Shown: positions 11,998 through 26,443 of the stretch, in pieces
Layout of the letters: each line of letters opens with the position of its first letter
Position numbering within the stretch: position 1 is the stretch's first letter
Source: Panulirus ornatus
Taxonomy: Eukaryota > Arthropoda > Malacostraca > Decapoda > Palinuridae
Length of the DNA stretch: 64,000 nucleotides
Direction: 5' to 3'
Assembly: GCF_036320965.1 (NCBI RefSeq)
Contig: NC_092241.1
Location: 26,477,297-26,541,296, forward strand
Program-made: the position numbers and the translations under genes
Notes under the pieces: generated by a model
What the model was told of the DNA's origin: nothing
The model's database searches: none
Seen by the model: the letters and a program-made list of their open reading frames with translations, nothing else

Positions 11998-13400
11998 GTC
12001 CAGACCAGAAGATTCTACAGATAATCATGTTCCAAAGCTCCTACAGCCAGAAAAAAAGCCAAGGGATTCTACAGATAGTCAAAGCCCAGAGATCCTACAC
12101 ACGTATTCGAGGCTCAGAAATCCTTTAGATAGACAGAGCTCAGGATACCTATTGCTAGTCAAAGTCTAGAGACCTGATAGCTACTCAAGACACAGGGATC
12201 ACACATATGGCCAAATTTCAGGTATCCGACAGGTCGTGAAAGCACAAGGGAATACCACGGGTTCTCGATGCTGAGACTGCAACTTCATTTACGACGAAGA
12301 CTTTATGTTTTGACAGTTCCAGGGGTCCAAGGATTCCACATATAGTGAAGTGTTAGTAATCCTACATAGGATTATAACCCAGAGATCTTACAGCTTGACG
12401 AAGATCCCACGCAAAATCAAAGCTCAAGGATCTTACTGGTCCTCGAGGGTCATAAGCCCAAGGGATCCTACATAGTAATGGTCAGGACACAATGATTCAA
12501 AGAACGGTTAAAGCCCAGGTATTTTATAGACATTCAACCCTCTGTATGGTCAAGGCTCGAGAATCCGACATAAATCGTCCAGGTATAGAGATGCTAAAGA
12601 TAACGAAGTTCCACGAATCGTACAGATGGTAGAAACCCAAGGATCCCATTGATAGTTAAGGAGTGTGGATCGATTAGGGAGTTAAGATTCATGGGTTCCA
12701 GAGATGGCATAGGCCAAAATATCCGACCAATAGTCAGGTCACAGGTATGTCACTGGTGTTCAAGGCCTTGTGGTCCTCGCGATAGCAAAGACCCTGAAAT
12801 CTTGAAGATAGTCAAGATTCAAGAGACCAAGGGATCTTGCTCAGAGCCAAGACAAAGAAAGTTGAGGCCCAGAGATCCTACATATGGTCAAGATATTGGC
12901 GTCCTATGAATATAGATGAGGCACAGGGGTTTTACAGAGATGGAGCTTTATGATTCGAAAGATGATCAACGTTCATGGATCACATTGATGGTCCAGGAAC
13001 GTGAATCCTAGCAAATGGTCAAGTTTCATGGCTCCTGCAATTAGTTAAAAGCCCAAGGACCCTACAGATAGCCAAAGTACAGGAGTCCTACACATAAAAG
13101 TCCAGGGAAGCTAAAGATAGTCAAGGTACGGGAATCTTATAGATAGCTAAGTCCCAGGGGTCCTGCAGAGAGTAATGGATCAGATATCCTAGAGATAATC
13201 AGATTGGAAGGATCATAAATATAGGCAAGACCGAAGTATCCTACAGACAGTCGAGGCAATAGGATCCTACTGAGGGTTACGATATATGGACCTAGCAAAT
13301 GATTAAACCCCAGGGGTCCAACGAATATAGCAAGTCCCAGAGATTCTGTTGATATGTATGATCTTGAGATCTTATAAACATTCAAGGCTTAAGAACTCAA
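11998..13400. repeat. 1.4-kb decayed minisatellite, about 27-bp unit
   Basis: The approximate unit agtcaaggcccagg plus gatcctacagat recurs across the whole stretch with many substitutions. Clear examples lie at 12080-12100, 12630-12660, 13045-13075 and 13110-13160. Since 27 is divisible by three, a minus-strand frame at 13137-13385 encodes a loose 9-residue repeat and is not a gene. I estimate several tens of copies. Confidence 0.75.
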
Positions 13401-16082
<2,682 letters not shown>

Positions 16083-16107
16083 CGCGCACTCCCATAGATC
16101 ACACAAA

Positions 16108-16157
16108 CTTAGCGGTAGCACTCCCGCCTGCCACGCAGGGGTCCCGGGCTCGAACCT
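16108..16157 (+). repeat. tRNA-Gly(GCC)-like fragment: SINE head or tRNA pseudogene
   Basis: The stretch reads tagcggtagcac, then an anticodon arm with ctgccac (anticodon GCC), then gtcccgggctcgaacc, matching D, anticodon and T arms of a eukaryotic glycine tRNA. The T-stem is not closed on the 3' side (cctttt instead of a ccggg complement), and a 7-bp acceptor stem is not evident. A functional tRNA is therefore unlikely. It follows the microsatellite by about 35 bp. Confidence 0.65.
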
Positions 16158-17296
16158 TTTCTTTTGTTTTTAAAACAGCAAAAAAGTTCAGATGATTCTT
16201 TTTTACGTAGAACTTCTTATGTCAGTTCCAACACAAAATCATGCTCTCTAGATCTCGTACGAAGTTTAGTTAGTTTTCTGTAGTCACTCACTCGCTGTGG
16301 CGCCTGCTTTTCTTTGACTCTCTCGTCTTAATCTTTACAAGGAAGTTTAAGCTTTGTCTATTTGGAAGTAATTAGGCTCGATGATACCTGAAATTCAGGA
16401 CATGATGCTCTTAATCGCATTCATATTTAAGTTTCATTCAGGATCCATTTCACTTCCACCGAAAGTCATATGGTGGACTGCAGTTTGTTCAGTCTCGCTA
16501 CCATAAGCCATAAGAAAGTCACAAAAGTCAGGGTTTTTATACTTGGTTGAAAAAAAATTATTTGTAAACCTGAATGATGTTTACATCTTTCCCCGCATTT
16601 GATATTAAGCTTTATCCACAATCACCACCGACCGCAAAGGTGTTTGTAGGAAGGTTCTGTTTTCAGGGCTATTAGCGGGAAGCTTTGGGATGAAGTGAGA
16701 TGAAAAGAGATTCAAGGATGATGTAAACTCGTGGCTCTGATGATGAAATCGAATTCAAGATCTTTTGTGGATGTTGACCAACACACAGTCCTTGTATTCT
16801 GCTGTTCTGTTGGTCTTGCATCGACGACCTACCTCACTCGTATTGGTGGGGGTAACATACAATAGAGAGTAAGCTGCTGCCAGCTTACAACTACTGGCAA
16901 TGAGTAACTAAATAATAAACGTGAAAACGAATAAAAAAAAAAGAACTTATCACATTTACAGATCTCATTTTCTTTGACATAACTTTACAAGGTGCACCAA
17001 GTATTCCGTAAGGTTTTCCCTCTGTCTTGTACCTCGCACTTCATAAGTAGGACGAATACTTTCACGACACATACTGTGGAGGTCTCAGACGCACGAGTAT
17101 ATAAGGCGCTCAGGAGAGTAGGGCGATGAAAGTGGTGTTTTTTTTGCTCAGATTGAGATGATAGACCTACGAGATGATGCTCAGTAATGGGGCGTAATCT
17201 CGAGTCAGGAGGCGGTGATGAGAGCAAGATATGGCTCAGGAGGGTGATATTACGTGGTAACACCAGGAGATGGAATCAGATATCGACAATATGGAC
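16158..17296. other. no recognisable feature
   Basis: AT-rich unique-looking sequence. Confidence 0.45.
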
Positions 17297-17410
17297 TTCC
17301 ACGGTGTAACGGTTAGCGTTCCTGACCGTCACGCATTCGCACGCTGCTCGGGATCGAGCTGCCATGGGTTCGAATCCTGATCACCGTCTCAGAATAAAGA
17401 AAAAAACAAA
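17297..17410 (+). repeat. tRNA-derived SINE, copy 3 (head only)
   Basis: The stretch cacggtgtaacggttagcg, ctgaccgtcacgcattcgcacg, and B-box ggttcgaatcc at 17368-17378 match the head of the SINEs at 1-170 and 329-505. It ends in an A-rich tail (aaagaaaaaaacaaa) and lacks the long body of the other two. Confidence 0.8.
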
Positions 17411-18630
17411 TGAAAATGACAGGAGGTGACATCAAGTAATGTTCGCAGCAAGTGGACACCATGGTGGGCATGTCATTTACTCTGGTTCTCACCAATATCG
17501 TCGATTGGAGCAACACCCTCACCTTCAGCGGCCTGTATTACATTGTCACATCCACCAGATCTAAGTGTGTGTGGGGGGCGCCTCAGCCCCGACACCCAGA
17601 CATCCGTTATCTTCCCAGATATTATCATGAAATTTGAGGTAAAAAGTGTGGGACTGGTTGTCGCTGGTTGTCATCTGTTGTCATCCTGTACAAAATATCT
17701 CCAAAATTGGCACTGGAGACCTGTTACTGTGGCCATATTGAAGCAACTCTGATGTCTTTCGGTACGAATATAAAAGACCACGAGTATCTAAATGGAAAAA
17801 AACTATAATAGATACATGACTATAGACTACAGGGTAATGAAAGGATATTTTGATCCATAATTGTGGAAAAAAAAGACTGAAAGTTCTGGAGAAAATAGTC
17901 ATGAAACTAGACTCTTACGTAGGTATTCAATTTCCAGGCAATCAAGACTTTGATTACAACGAATAATCCTCCCACACATACAATCGAACACCATTACAAT
18001 CCTGTTCGTTAGCCATGGTTACATTTATCATACGATAAATCATCATTCCTATACACCTTTCGTAATATTTCGTGGCCATATATAATTCCGTATACTCTCA
18101 TGCACCTCCGAAGCATAAGGTATAGACGTAATTTTCTAATGATAGATATATACATACATATATAACCTCAACTGGGAAAGTCCCGTAACATGTGAGTCGA
18201 GCACAATGCTTCGCCAGCAACCCCTCCTCCTCACCTCACCACAGCAGCCTCCTGACCCCCGGCACGATAGCATCTCACCTGAGCGCAGTAGGACAAACAC
18301 TTACCGTGAGGCTGACGAGAGGACCACCCGCGACCGACACAATTATGAATCGCTTAAGGAACTAATGTGACGTTAAGTCTTCTCCTCCTCGGTCGTGAAC
18401 CTCTTACGTGGGCGTAAAAACACCACCCACCCGCCCCACCACTGGCAAGTCTCTCGTATTTTTCTCGCCTTTTGTGACCTTTTTCTTTTTTCTAATACTT
18501 ATTATATTCTAGCATATAATTTTTTTGGGCATCAGACTCAGTGAGGGTCTAAGGTATGCAGAAAGAGTATAAACAATTATTATGTGTTCAAAAAACATTA
18601 CTTTTTTCTTTCTTCCAAGACCAAATGATG
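17411..18630. other. no recognisable feature
   Basis: Two overlapping 61- and 108-codon frames at 17426-17752 show no known domain. The rest is unique AT-rich sequence. Confidence 0.4.
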
Positions 18631-18717
18631 GTCTGGGGGAGTGAGTATGGGGGAGGGAGTATGGGGGAGGGAATATTGGGGAGGGAGTATGGGGGAGGGA
18701 GTATGGGGGAGGGATAA
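18631..18717 (+). repeat. 15-16-bp G-rich minisatellite (G-quadruplex-capable)
   Basis: The unit ggagggagtatggggg is repeated about five times, with one variant (gaatattgggg). Closely spaced runs of three to five G on the + strand fit the G-quadruplex pattern. Confidence 0.9.
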
Positions 18718-20684
18718 TGATATCAGCAGGTCATAGGGAAGGGTCCAGGACCTGCATCTGGGCATCACGTGGGCACCATCTCTTACAATCAATCTCGTTA
18801 CTTTTCCTAAACGTAATCTGTGCCTGGATGATGATGGTCAACTGTGTCACCCAAAACCATCAACACAGACGTCATACACCCAGCGAACGTCAGAAATAAA
18901 GAGGCGAAAGGCTGTTCTGTATGAAAGCTTCCTCTGAGTTCATCAGTTACACAACATCATCGGCTGTGTGAGGAGGATTTGCTCTCAAAGTGAACTGACC
19001 AGTGTGTTGTGGTGGTGTATCTCTTGTTTTGGTGTCGTTATGAAACCAATGCACGGGAGTGATTCTACTGTGAGCACAGTTAGTGTTGGTATTTCAGTTC
19101 GCCACGGACATGTTCTCCTCGGGTTCCGTGGTATGATAAAAGGCTGAGAACGAAAGATGTACAGTGTCAAATGATGATACCTTCTTAATAAGAATGTTAA
19201 TGTCCGCCAAATGGGGTGACTGTGTATAAGTAATATACATTTCTTATGAATAGAGGCTCTTAAACATAAGTCTCTTATATACGGCAGTGTTGGTGTGACT
19301 GAGTTTCGAAGGGGGTGTGTGTTAATATGTAACGTAAGGGTATGGAAAAATTACCCTCTTCCAATAGCTTATGTTGTCGAGAAGGAAGTGGATTGTGGGT
19401 GGAGCTGGTGATGAAAAGCTTCCCACAGACATAAAGGCTAACATACTGACCAGTTCATAAACCACTAGACACAGCTGCTCTCAGAAATGAGAGAGAGACA
19501 GAGAGACATCCCATAAGAATTACCGTGTAGGGAGCGTAACGTAAGAGTTTCGTATGTGGGTAGATGCTTCCCGCACATCTCGTTCCATATCGACTGTGGG
19601 AGGTCATCTGAAGAGCCGCGGTCGTCAGTCATCTTAGTATGTCTATAAGAGGAGGTGCCCTACGAAGTTAGTTCGAGTTCTTTCATATAAGGAAAAGTTT
19701 ATACAATGCAATGTTAACCATCCACGAAAAGACCAGAGAGAGGCGCGTGAGTGGAATGACGAATCAAAAGGGAGAAGTAAACGCGATGTAAAGTCCCTTC
19801 AGACAAAGAGCTCCAATGTTCCCAAGAACTAGAGTACTCTCACAACGCTGAAGCAATAGCTTGTCAGGGCTCATCAGCTTTACGAACTCAAGCCTCCTCA
19901 GTACAAGAACTTAGAACACTGCTGCTTCTGACCGTCAACGAACAGGGAAAAGATGAGACCAAGTATGGCCCTCCTTCGACCTCCCGTAATTAGCATGTGT
20001 ATCAGGAAAAACTGGTCCAATAAGAATAAGCCCTCAAGTCTAATATTGTCAGATGCTGCGCGCCGACTGCTGTAGATCCTGCTTAGATGGTTTTCGTTGG
20101 CTGGTTCTTAAGAGGGATTTTTATGTGATTTTAATGGTTTCTTGGACGCAGAAGTAATTGGCAGTATTATGACCTCCCAAATGGTGGCGTGGTTTTATAG
20201 GTTGAGACTTAACACTTTATTCCCATGAGAGTGTGTTGAGAGTATTATGAACGAGAGGATATCTATCTATTCCAATTACGCATATAAAGATACCAAATGG
20301 ATGTTGACTTTTAAAAGAATCTTCTTTCGAGAATATACCAATAAAATCATGTTCTCGTTGAAGCACTACGTGAGGGCCGAGGAGGAGGAGGAGGAAGAAG
20401 CAAAATTGAGCATTTGTGTAGCTAGACAATACTCTCATCTCAGGTTGTCCGGGTTGTCAGCACGCTTCCTTCACCTCAGTAGCGCAGTACCCTTCCCTGG
20501 CCCAGGCTGTTGTCTTTCCCGTCGTATACTCGGCTGTGCTGTTGCTCAGTCCACAAACAAACATTCCTATCATCTCTCACACGATTCATTCATCTGAAAA
20601 CACTTCAGAGCACATAACTTACATGATTCATTATTCTGAATCATATATTTTCTTTATTTCTGAGGCTAGAGGAATAGGATAACA
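18718..20684. other. no recognisable feature
   Basis: Unique-looking sequence. A short gaggaggag run near 20380-20400 is low complexity. Confidence 0.4.
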
Positions 20685-20775
20685 ACCCACGTTTCTCTTG
20701 CGTATCTTATGAGGCGACTAACGGGGTCGGGAGCGGGGGGGCTGGAGACCTTCCCTTCCTGTGTATTGCCGCTCC
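20685..20775 (+). repeat. SINE fragment of the GAGCGGG-GCTGG family
   Basis: The stretch gaggcgactaacgggg, gggagcggggggg, gctggagaccttcccttcc matches the first part of the element at 58148-58320 (ggagcgggtggctggaaatccttcccttc). Only the 5' half is recognisable here. Confidence 0.65.
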
Positions 20776-21548
20776 CCGTAAATGGAAACAGGAAGAGGTT
20801 GAGGAGGAGGAGGAGGAGCCAAGCAGGGATTGGTCCTGGAAGGTTCAGGCTGGAGTGTCTGAATATTCATGTGTGATCGTAACCAGGAAGAGGAGAATGA
20901 GGAGGAGATGGGTGCTCGGTTATACCAATCACTGATATCGTCATCGGAATATTTCTTTACGACCTGCAACCTCATCGTCAACATTATCATCCACATCATT
21001 TCCATCATCCTTAAGGCTCTCATGATTGGTATCATTATCTTCAGCTGGGTTGAAATTCTATGCGCATACGAACGCAGGTATGTTTTTTTTTTTGTTGTTG
21101 TTGTAATATACGGATGCCACATGGTCAGATATATTCTGGAAAGACACTGATATAGAGGAAGGTATGGAATGGTTGGTTCCAAGGTGAGGGCGTGAGAGTG
21201 CAGGTCCTGCCGGAAGAGTGGAAATGTTGTATGAGACGTGAGCAGTAAACTTGGGGGTGGGTTAGGAGTGGGCCAGTCTCAAGGATTGGTTCACGAGTAC
21301 TCTGTCTCCCAGATCTCAGGAGGGAGGTAGGCGAGGTGGACCAATTTCTAGGATTGTTCTGAGATCTTGTTTTTCTCAGATCTCAGGAAATGAAGGATAA
21401 TGCTGGGAGGCTGAAATGATCTGTAACACTTTTGAAAACATAATAAGATGACAAATGGATGATTTACCCTGAAGGAAGCTAAGTGAGAAACAAAGTACTT
21501 TCAAAGAATAGATGGTGCATGATAGATGATTTACTGTAATGTGATATA
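20776..21548. other. no recognisable feature
   Basis: Contains a gaggaggagg run near 20798 and a 93-codon hydrophobic frame at 20869-21150 without known motifs. Confidence 0.4.
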
Positions 21549-22380
21549 GTGAACAACGGCCTAAATAGAGGAGATAAGAAGGTGGATTGTCTATTGTTAG
21601 ACGATGGCACCATCCCTAATAGATACCTGGCAAAAAGAAAACAGGAGGATCCTTATTCACGCATAACAGAAGGACACTTCCAAAGCATAAGAAATCATCT
21701 GACTCTCCGGGAACAAGGCATCAAATGGCATCCCTTAGGGCTCGTGCTTAGGATCACTTTTTTCCTAGTCTACGTAAATAACTTGCCAGAGGGATGGGAT
21801 TCACTTGTGATTGTATTCATGCATGATGTCGTAATCATGAGAGGGGAACGATGGCCACGTTTGAGGCAACTTACAAAGAATTGTAGATAGGCTTTAGCTT
21901 TTATCAGGTACGTAGATGATGACCTTCAACCCCGAAGAGAAGTAAAGTGATGAAAAAGGGAAGCAATGAAAGAAGGTCTTTTGATAACTCTAGCCCTGCT
22001 GGAAACAAACTAAAGGATTCTATACGTAAATGACATTTTGGTTTACATTCCAGTCTGTCGTCAGACCACAAAAACACGAGATTGAGTGGGCAAGTAATCA
22101 CTTGACTACCATTTAAGTTATAAGACTATAAGACTATATTAGAAGTATGGATCCACAACGTGCAGTAAACCAAGATAAGAAGAATGCGTCACCGTTTTGG
22201 CCATCCCACTTTGAGAAATGTATAGAACTGATGGAGAGGGTCACGCGAAGGACAGATAAAGATGATACCTGAAATAAGATAGGTGAGGAACAAGCTTTGA
22301 AATCACCCACGCTAGAAAAGAGGAGGAAGAGGTGGAACCATAATACACCGGGCAAGCTTGTTAAGTCAACTCAGGCATAA
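21549..22380 (+). pseudogene. CR1-like LINE reverse transcriptase relic
   Basis: The first 113 codons (21549-21890) contain FLVYVNNLPEGWDS followed by VFMHDVVIMRG. This corresponds to the conserved LINE reverse transcriptase stretch FLxYVNDLPEG and its FADD catalytic box. Here the box reads FMHD, so at least one catalytic Asp is lost. After stops and frameshifts the similarity resumes near 22185-22330 with FWPSHFEKCIELMERVTRR and LEKRRKRW, matching the region after the palm in CR1/L2-type LINEs. The order and spacing fit one long-dead insertion on the + strand. No 5' endonuclease region or 3' tail can be assigned. Confidence 0.75.
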
Positions 22381-22572
22381 CGAACAGGTCTTATGAGATA
22401 GTATGGAATGAGGAACAATAAGAGACAAGAAAAACGAGAAAAGAAATGCAATGAAATCGTGACTCTGGATGATATGAAAGTGGTATGATAATCAAGGATG
22501 ATCAAGAGACTGGACCCCATGGATGTAGAACGTCTCCGTACTGTGCATACAGGTGGTTGTTGGTAGACAGTT

Positions 22573-22588
22573 ACACCCACACACACAT

Positions 22589-22652
<64 letters not shown>
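22573..22652 (+). repeat. (CA)n microsatellite
   Basis: Begins with imperfect acaccc/atcc units, then a pure (CA)n tract from about 22590. Confidence 0.97.
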
Positions 22653-22654
<2 letters not shown>

Positions 22655-22739
22655 TATAATCGAGCTGTAAATCTTATGATTCAACCTGCTCAGGACCAGT
22701 GGCCATCATCCGACCATTACCTTGGTGCACATCGCAACG

Positions 22740-23330
22740 CTTCGGTGACAGCACGCAGCTCCCCCTCTCCACCATCCTACTGCTTCTCTACATTCAGCCT
22801 CCGTTCCCTCCTGCCTTTATCTCCTTACTGTCCTATTTCATTTACTTTTCATCCTTGTTTTCGGACGTCTGCTTTTTCCTAATCTCTTCCTCTTCTTTGT
22901 TTTTCAATAATATCCTTGTTTCATCTCTTACTCTGTTGCTCATTATCTTGATTCTTCTTCTTCTTCTAGAATTCTTCTCTTGTTTAGTAATTTTCTCCCT
23001 CTCTATCCCATTCCCCTTTTCTCTCTCTTTCCCTCATAACCCTTATCTAATTCCGCTAAAGTCCTGCCTCTCCTCCTCCTCCTCCTCTTCTTCTTCATCG
23101 TCAGTATCATCATAATTCATCATCTACTGAATATGATTCTCTTTTCCCTCCACTTTTACCTGCTCTCCCTTTATACTCCCCTCTGTTTCAATCTCTGCTC
23201 ACGCTAATTCATCTCTCCTTCCTCAACCTCCTCAGACTCCTCACTGTCATCCCTTCCTCACTGCCTTACTCTCTACCATCCTCCTCCAGCTCCCTTGTCT
23301 TCTCCTCATCCCTTCAGATCCAATGTCCTG
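22740..23330 (+). repeat. polypyrimidine-rich tract
   Basis: Almost 600 bp is C/T-biased on the + strand, including cttcttcttctt and ctcctcctcctcctc runs. Hydrophobic Leu/Phe/Ser-rich frames across it are composition artefacts. Confidence 0.7.
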
Positions 23331-24413
23331 TCGCTGGACTGGTCTCAAGGCCACGAATGCAGGAATGTTAGTGTCTGTAGCACAACCCTGACGATGCTTT
23401 TTTTTATTGTTAGTCTGGTTCTAATGACGGGTCGCGGCTGTATGCCTCGATAGAGACAAGGCCGATCCAATTCTTTCATCCAGCCCGATGATCGTGCAGA
23501 ACTCGCTCTGTGTAGGGTTCGAGTGTGTAGTAAAGGATTACGAGTGTGTGCAAGGTAGTTCGATCAATCGCTTCCTTTATCATTTCAAGTCTCATTAAAT
23601 GGGTAGGATATTACAGGTATTCGACAAACATGAGTATGTAGCTATCAACATACGTAGATATGTGGTAAGTTACGGAGGTGGAGAGAGAGCTCTATGCATC
23701 AAGCACACAGCAGCAAGCACAATACAGGATGGGTTAGTATCCACACATTTGAACAGTGGAGTAACATATGAGTTCGTTTAGAGAAGTGGGCTGAGGTCCC
23801 CATGTCTTCAGTATATAGAATTCATGATATTAATTGGGTCAGTACGCACATATCTTAACAATAAGGGAACATCAGGAGTTAATAGAGAGATGTTTGGATC
23901 CCTTTTTTCTTGCAGTGATTCTATCCTAGACTGGCATGACCACTGGTGAAGGAGATTAACAGCAAAGTCATTAGGATTATGATGAAGCGACCTGCATCGA
24001 TCGGCTCGAGTTAGTTTGATTATCAGATACTTCTTCCTTAAGGAGCTTGTACAGTATTGTCTAGCGGGATTACCTTTTCCTAGAGCTCAGTTCGAAATCG
24101 AACCTTAAGTTCTCTGAAATCTTTAGGAACTTAAAGGAAGGCTTTTGCTACCTCATCTGCGTGAGTGGATGATAAACATGCGCAAGTTTAACTCGGAATA
24201 AGGTTTGCAGGTAGGCTTATGTACGCTTGAGCTACGTTGTTATAGCCGCTCTCTGGCCTGTGAGTCATACATCGAGAGACGTGACGTAGACACATCGTCA
24301 TATTTGTTTAATGGCTAGAAAACGTTCCACGAACTGCTCGGGTAAATCGTCACCCAAGAATGTGCTACACGTCAGCAGATAGAGGAACGAGTCATCACCT
24401 CCTTGCCAGGTGT

Positions 24414-24415
<2 letters not shown>
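23331..24415. other. no recognisable feature
   Basis: Unique-looking sequence without a supported gene. Confidence 0.4.
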
Positions 24416-24447
<32 letters not shown>

Positions 24448-24475
24448 TGTGTGTCTGTGTGTGTGTCTGTGTGTA
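24416..24475 (+). repeat. (GT)n microsatellite, interrupted by CT
   Basis: A tract of about 60 bp of GT with several tgtctg interruptions. Confidence 0.95.
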
Positions 24476-24559
24476 GGGTGTTGGGTGGGAGCTGCATAAG
24501 TTCGTACAGCTGATCACGAGCCTCCTCTCTCGACCCATGCATGGGATGAGCATTGTGTC

Positions 24560-24840
24560 CGGATGTAGTTGTTGTTGTTTCTACGTCTTCTTCTTCATCA
24601 TCTTATTCTCCTCGTCTTCCCCCTTCTCCTCCTCCTCCTCCTCGTATTTCCCAATACTAACGGTAATATATTTCTTCCTGTCCTTTTCTATATCTTCTTC
24701 TCGTCTTCCATCCTCTCTTTTTGCCCTCCTCTCCTCCTCTCACGTGCTTCTCAGGGTCAGGATCCTTTTACTCATAGTAGTAACTTATGTCATCCTTCTC
24801 ACATCCTCCGCCTCCCCACCTCCAGTCATCTGCGGGTAGA
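24560..24840 (+). repeat. pyrimidine-rich tract with CTC triplets
   Basis: Includes ctcctcctcctcctc and ttcttcttc runs. The frames covering it are Leu/Ser/Phe-rich and not credible genes. Confidence 0.55.
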
Positions 24841-25331
24841 GGTGCAGTGATTCAAAGGACATACGGTGACAGTGAACGACAAAAACCACATCATTTAATT
24901 ACCTATCATGTCGCACGTTCCCTGGTGTCATCTCAGATGTGAGCATATTAACTCTCTTGAACGCATAAACGCCTGGAGTGTTTGTGTCCACGAACACTGA
25001 AGTGACGAAGATAAAAAAGAATAGTGCGAGAGAGCATGACAGGCAGTGCTACAGCCTTCTAGTGTCAAAGCTCTCGAGTCAATGACACTCAAGAGGCAGA
25101 ACCAATGCAGTTAGATATACCACATCTCACTACATCATCTCTACCACGCCCAGCCTTTCCCCCTCGTCAGCTGATTTGGACCTTACACTTCCAACTTCGT
25201 CCTAGAAGTTGTGTGTACCTCCCTCGCTCCCATCATACTGTGGAGTGTTGGAGGCAGAAGTATGAACCGTTTGTCAAGGTTATACTGGCGGGAAAGTTCA
25301 TAGTGCAGTGTTGTATAACTGTGCCTGCTCT

Positions 25332-25332
<1 letters not shown>
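24841..25332. other. no recognisable feature
   Basis: Mixed sequence. The longer frame ending in the following GT repeat has no domain. Confidence 0.4.
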
Positions 25333-25392
<60 letters not shown>

Positions 25393-25398
25393 GTGTGG

Positions 25399-25450
<52 letters not shown>
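25333..25450 (+). repeat. (GT)n microsatellite
   Basis: About 118 bp of GT interrupted once near 25387-25399 (gcgtgtgtgtggat). Confidence 0.98.
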
Positions 25451-25453
<3 letters not shown>

Positions 25454-25579
25454 GTCTTTGCGTGTATTTGTGTGTGTCTATATTGAAATATGTATGAGTG
25501 TACTTTTGTCTGCTTCCAGTGACAGAGACGGAAGAGTGTGTACAGGTCGGGAAAACCCGAGTGGAAGGGGAGAGGGAAT

Positions 25580-25920
25580 GCAATGAGGTCATAGAGAGAG
25601 AATAGACTACAAGGAAATAGGAAACATAGAAGAAAAGAAACGAAGAATGGAGTTGTTTATGCTGAAGGTATATGAAGATAGAAAAGTGTAAGGGACGCAG
25701 GAGGACGAAGACGGAAGAGAAAAGGATGAAGTAAAAGGAAGAAGGATACGAGGAAGGGCAGTGGATCACGTGAAGGACTTGATTATTTGAGAGGAGGAAG
25801 AGGAAAAAAAAAAAGGGTAAAGCTGGGAGACATATGAAGGAGGAGGAGGATAAAGCAGTAAAGTCGCCAAAAAAATTTAGAGATAATGGAAGAAGAAAGG
25901 ATGAAGAAAATATGCATTAA
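25580..25920 (+). repeat. purine-rich (A/G) tract
   Basis: A roughly 340-bp A/G-biased stretch on the + strand (gaagaaa, ggaggagga and an A-run near 25805). Confidence 0.6.
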
Positions 25921-26242
25921 TAGCAAATATTAAACGCAAGAATAATGCAAATACCGTTTAAGCCGAAATATATGACTTTACCAAGGTCAAAAAGTCTTTC
26001 CTTGAATGGCAAAAATGTGGAGAAGTGAGCTTCCTCCCCTTCCTCCATCTTGCTAGCGGTAAGCACTAGGAGACTCGCTTGGCTCGACCTCTGGTCTTGG
26101 TGTGAAGTGCACTTGCTACCCGTCGATTACTCTGTCGGCGGCGGCTGCATTCATTGCAGCGATGCTGGTGGTGTCTTATCAGGTACCTTGTGCTTGTTGT
26201 CTATGATTCAGCACGTTCATGGTTTGCTGACACCGTTTACCG
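25921..26242. other. no recognisable feature
   Basis: Unique sequence between the purine tract and the 40-bp repeat. Confidence 0.4.
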
Positions 26243-26443
26243 TATGACTCAACCCAGATAATGCTGTTAGCCCTATGTAGTATATGAATCATCCCAGATG
26301 ACCCTGCCGTTACCATGTATTGTATGAATCATCCCAGATGAACCTGGTATCACCATGTAGTACGTGAATCATCCCAGATGAACCCTGGCATCACCATGTA
26401 GTGTATGATTCATCCAACATAAATCTGTCATACTCATGTATGA
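26243..26443 (+). repeat. 40-41-bp tandem repeat, five units
   Basis: Units begin tatga(a/c)tcatcccagatga and end accatgtagt. The first and last units are the most diverged, the middle three the closest. Confidence 0.85.

Noticed and set aside
20869..21182. Overlapping hydrophobic + ORF (93 codons) and Met/Pro-rich - ORF (154 codons)
   Set aside because: No known motif and no splice-linked partner; both frames include simple triplet runs.
26243..26443. CRISPR-like array (also considered for the 49-, 67- and 28-bp repeats)
   Set aside because: The repeats are contiguous, without unique spacers, and the context is animal nuclear DNA.
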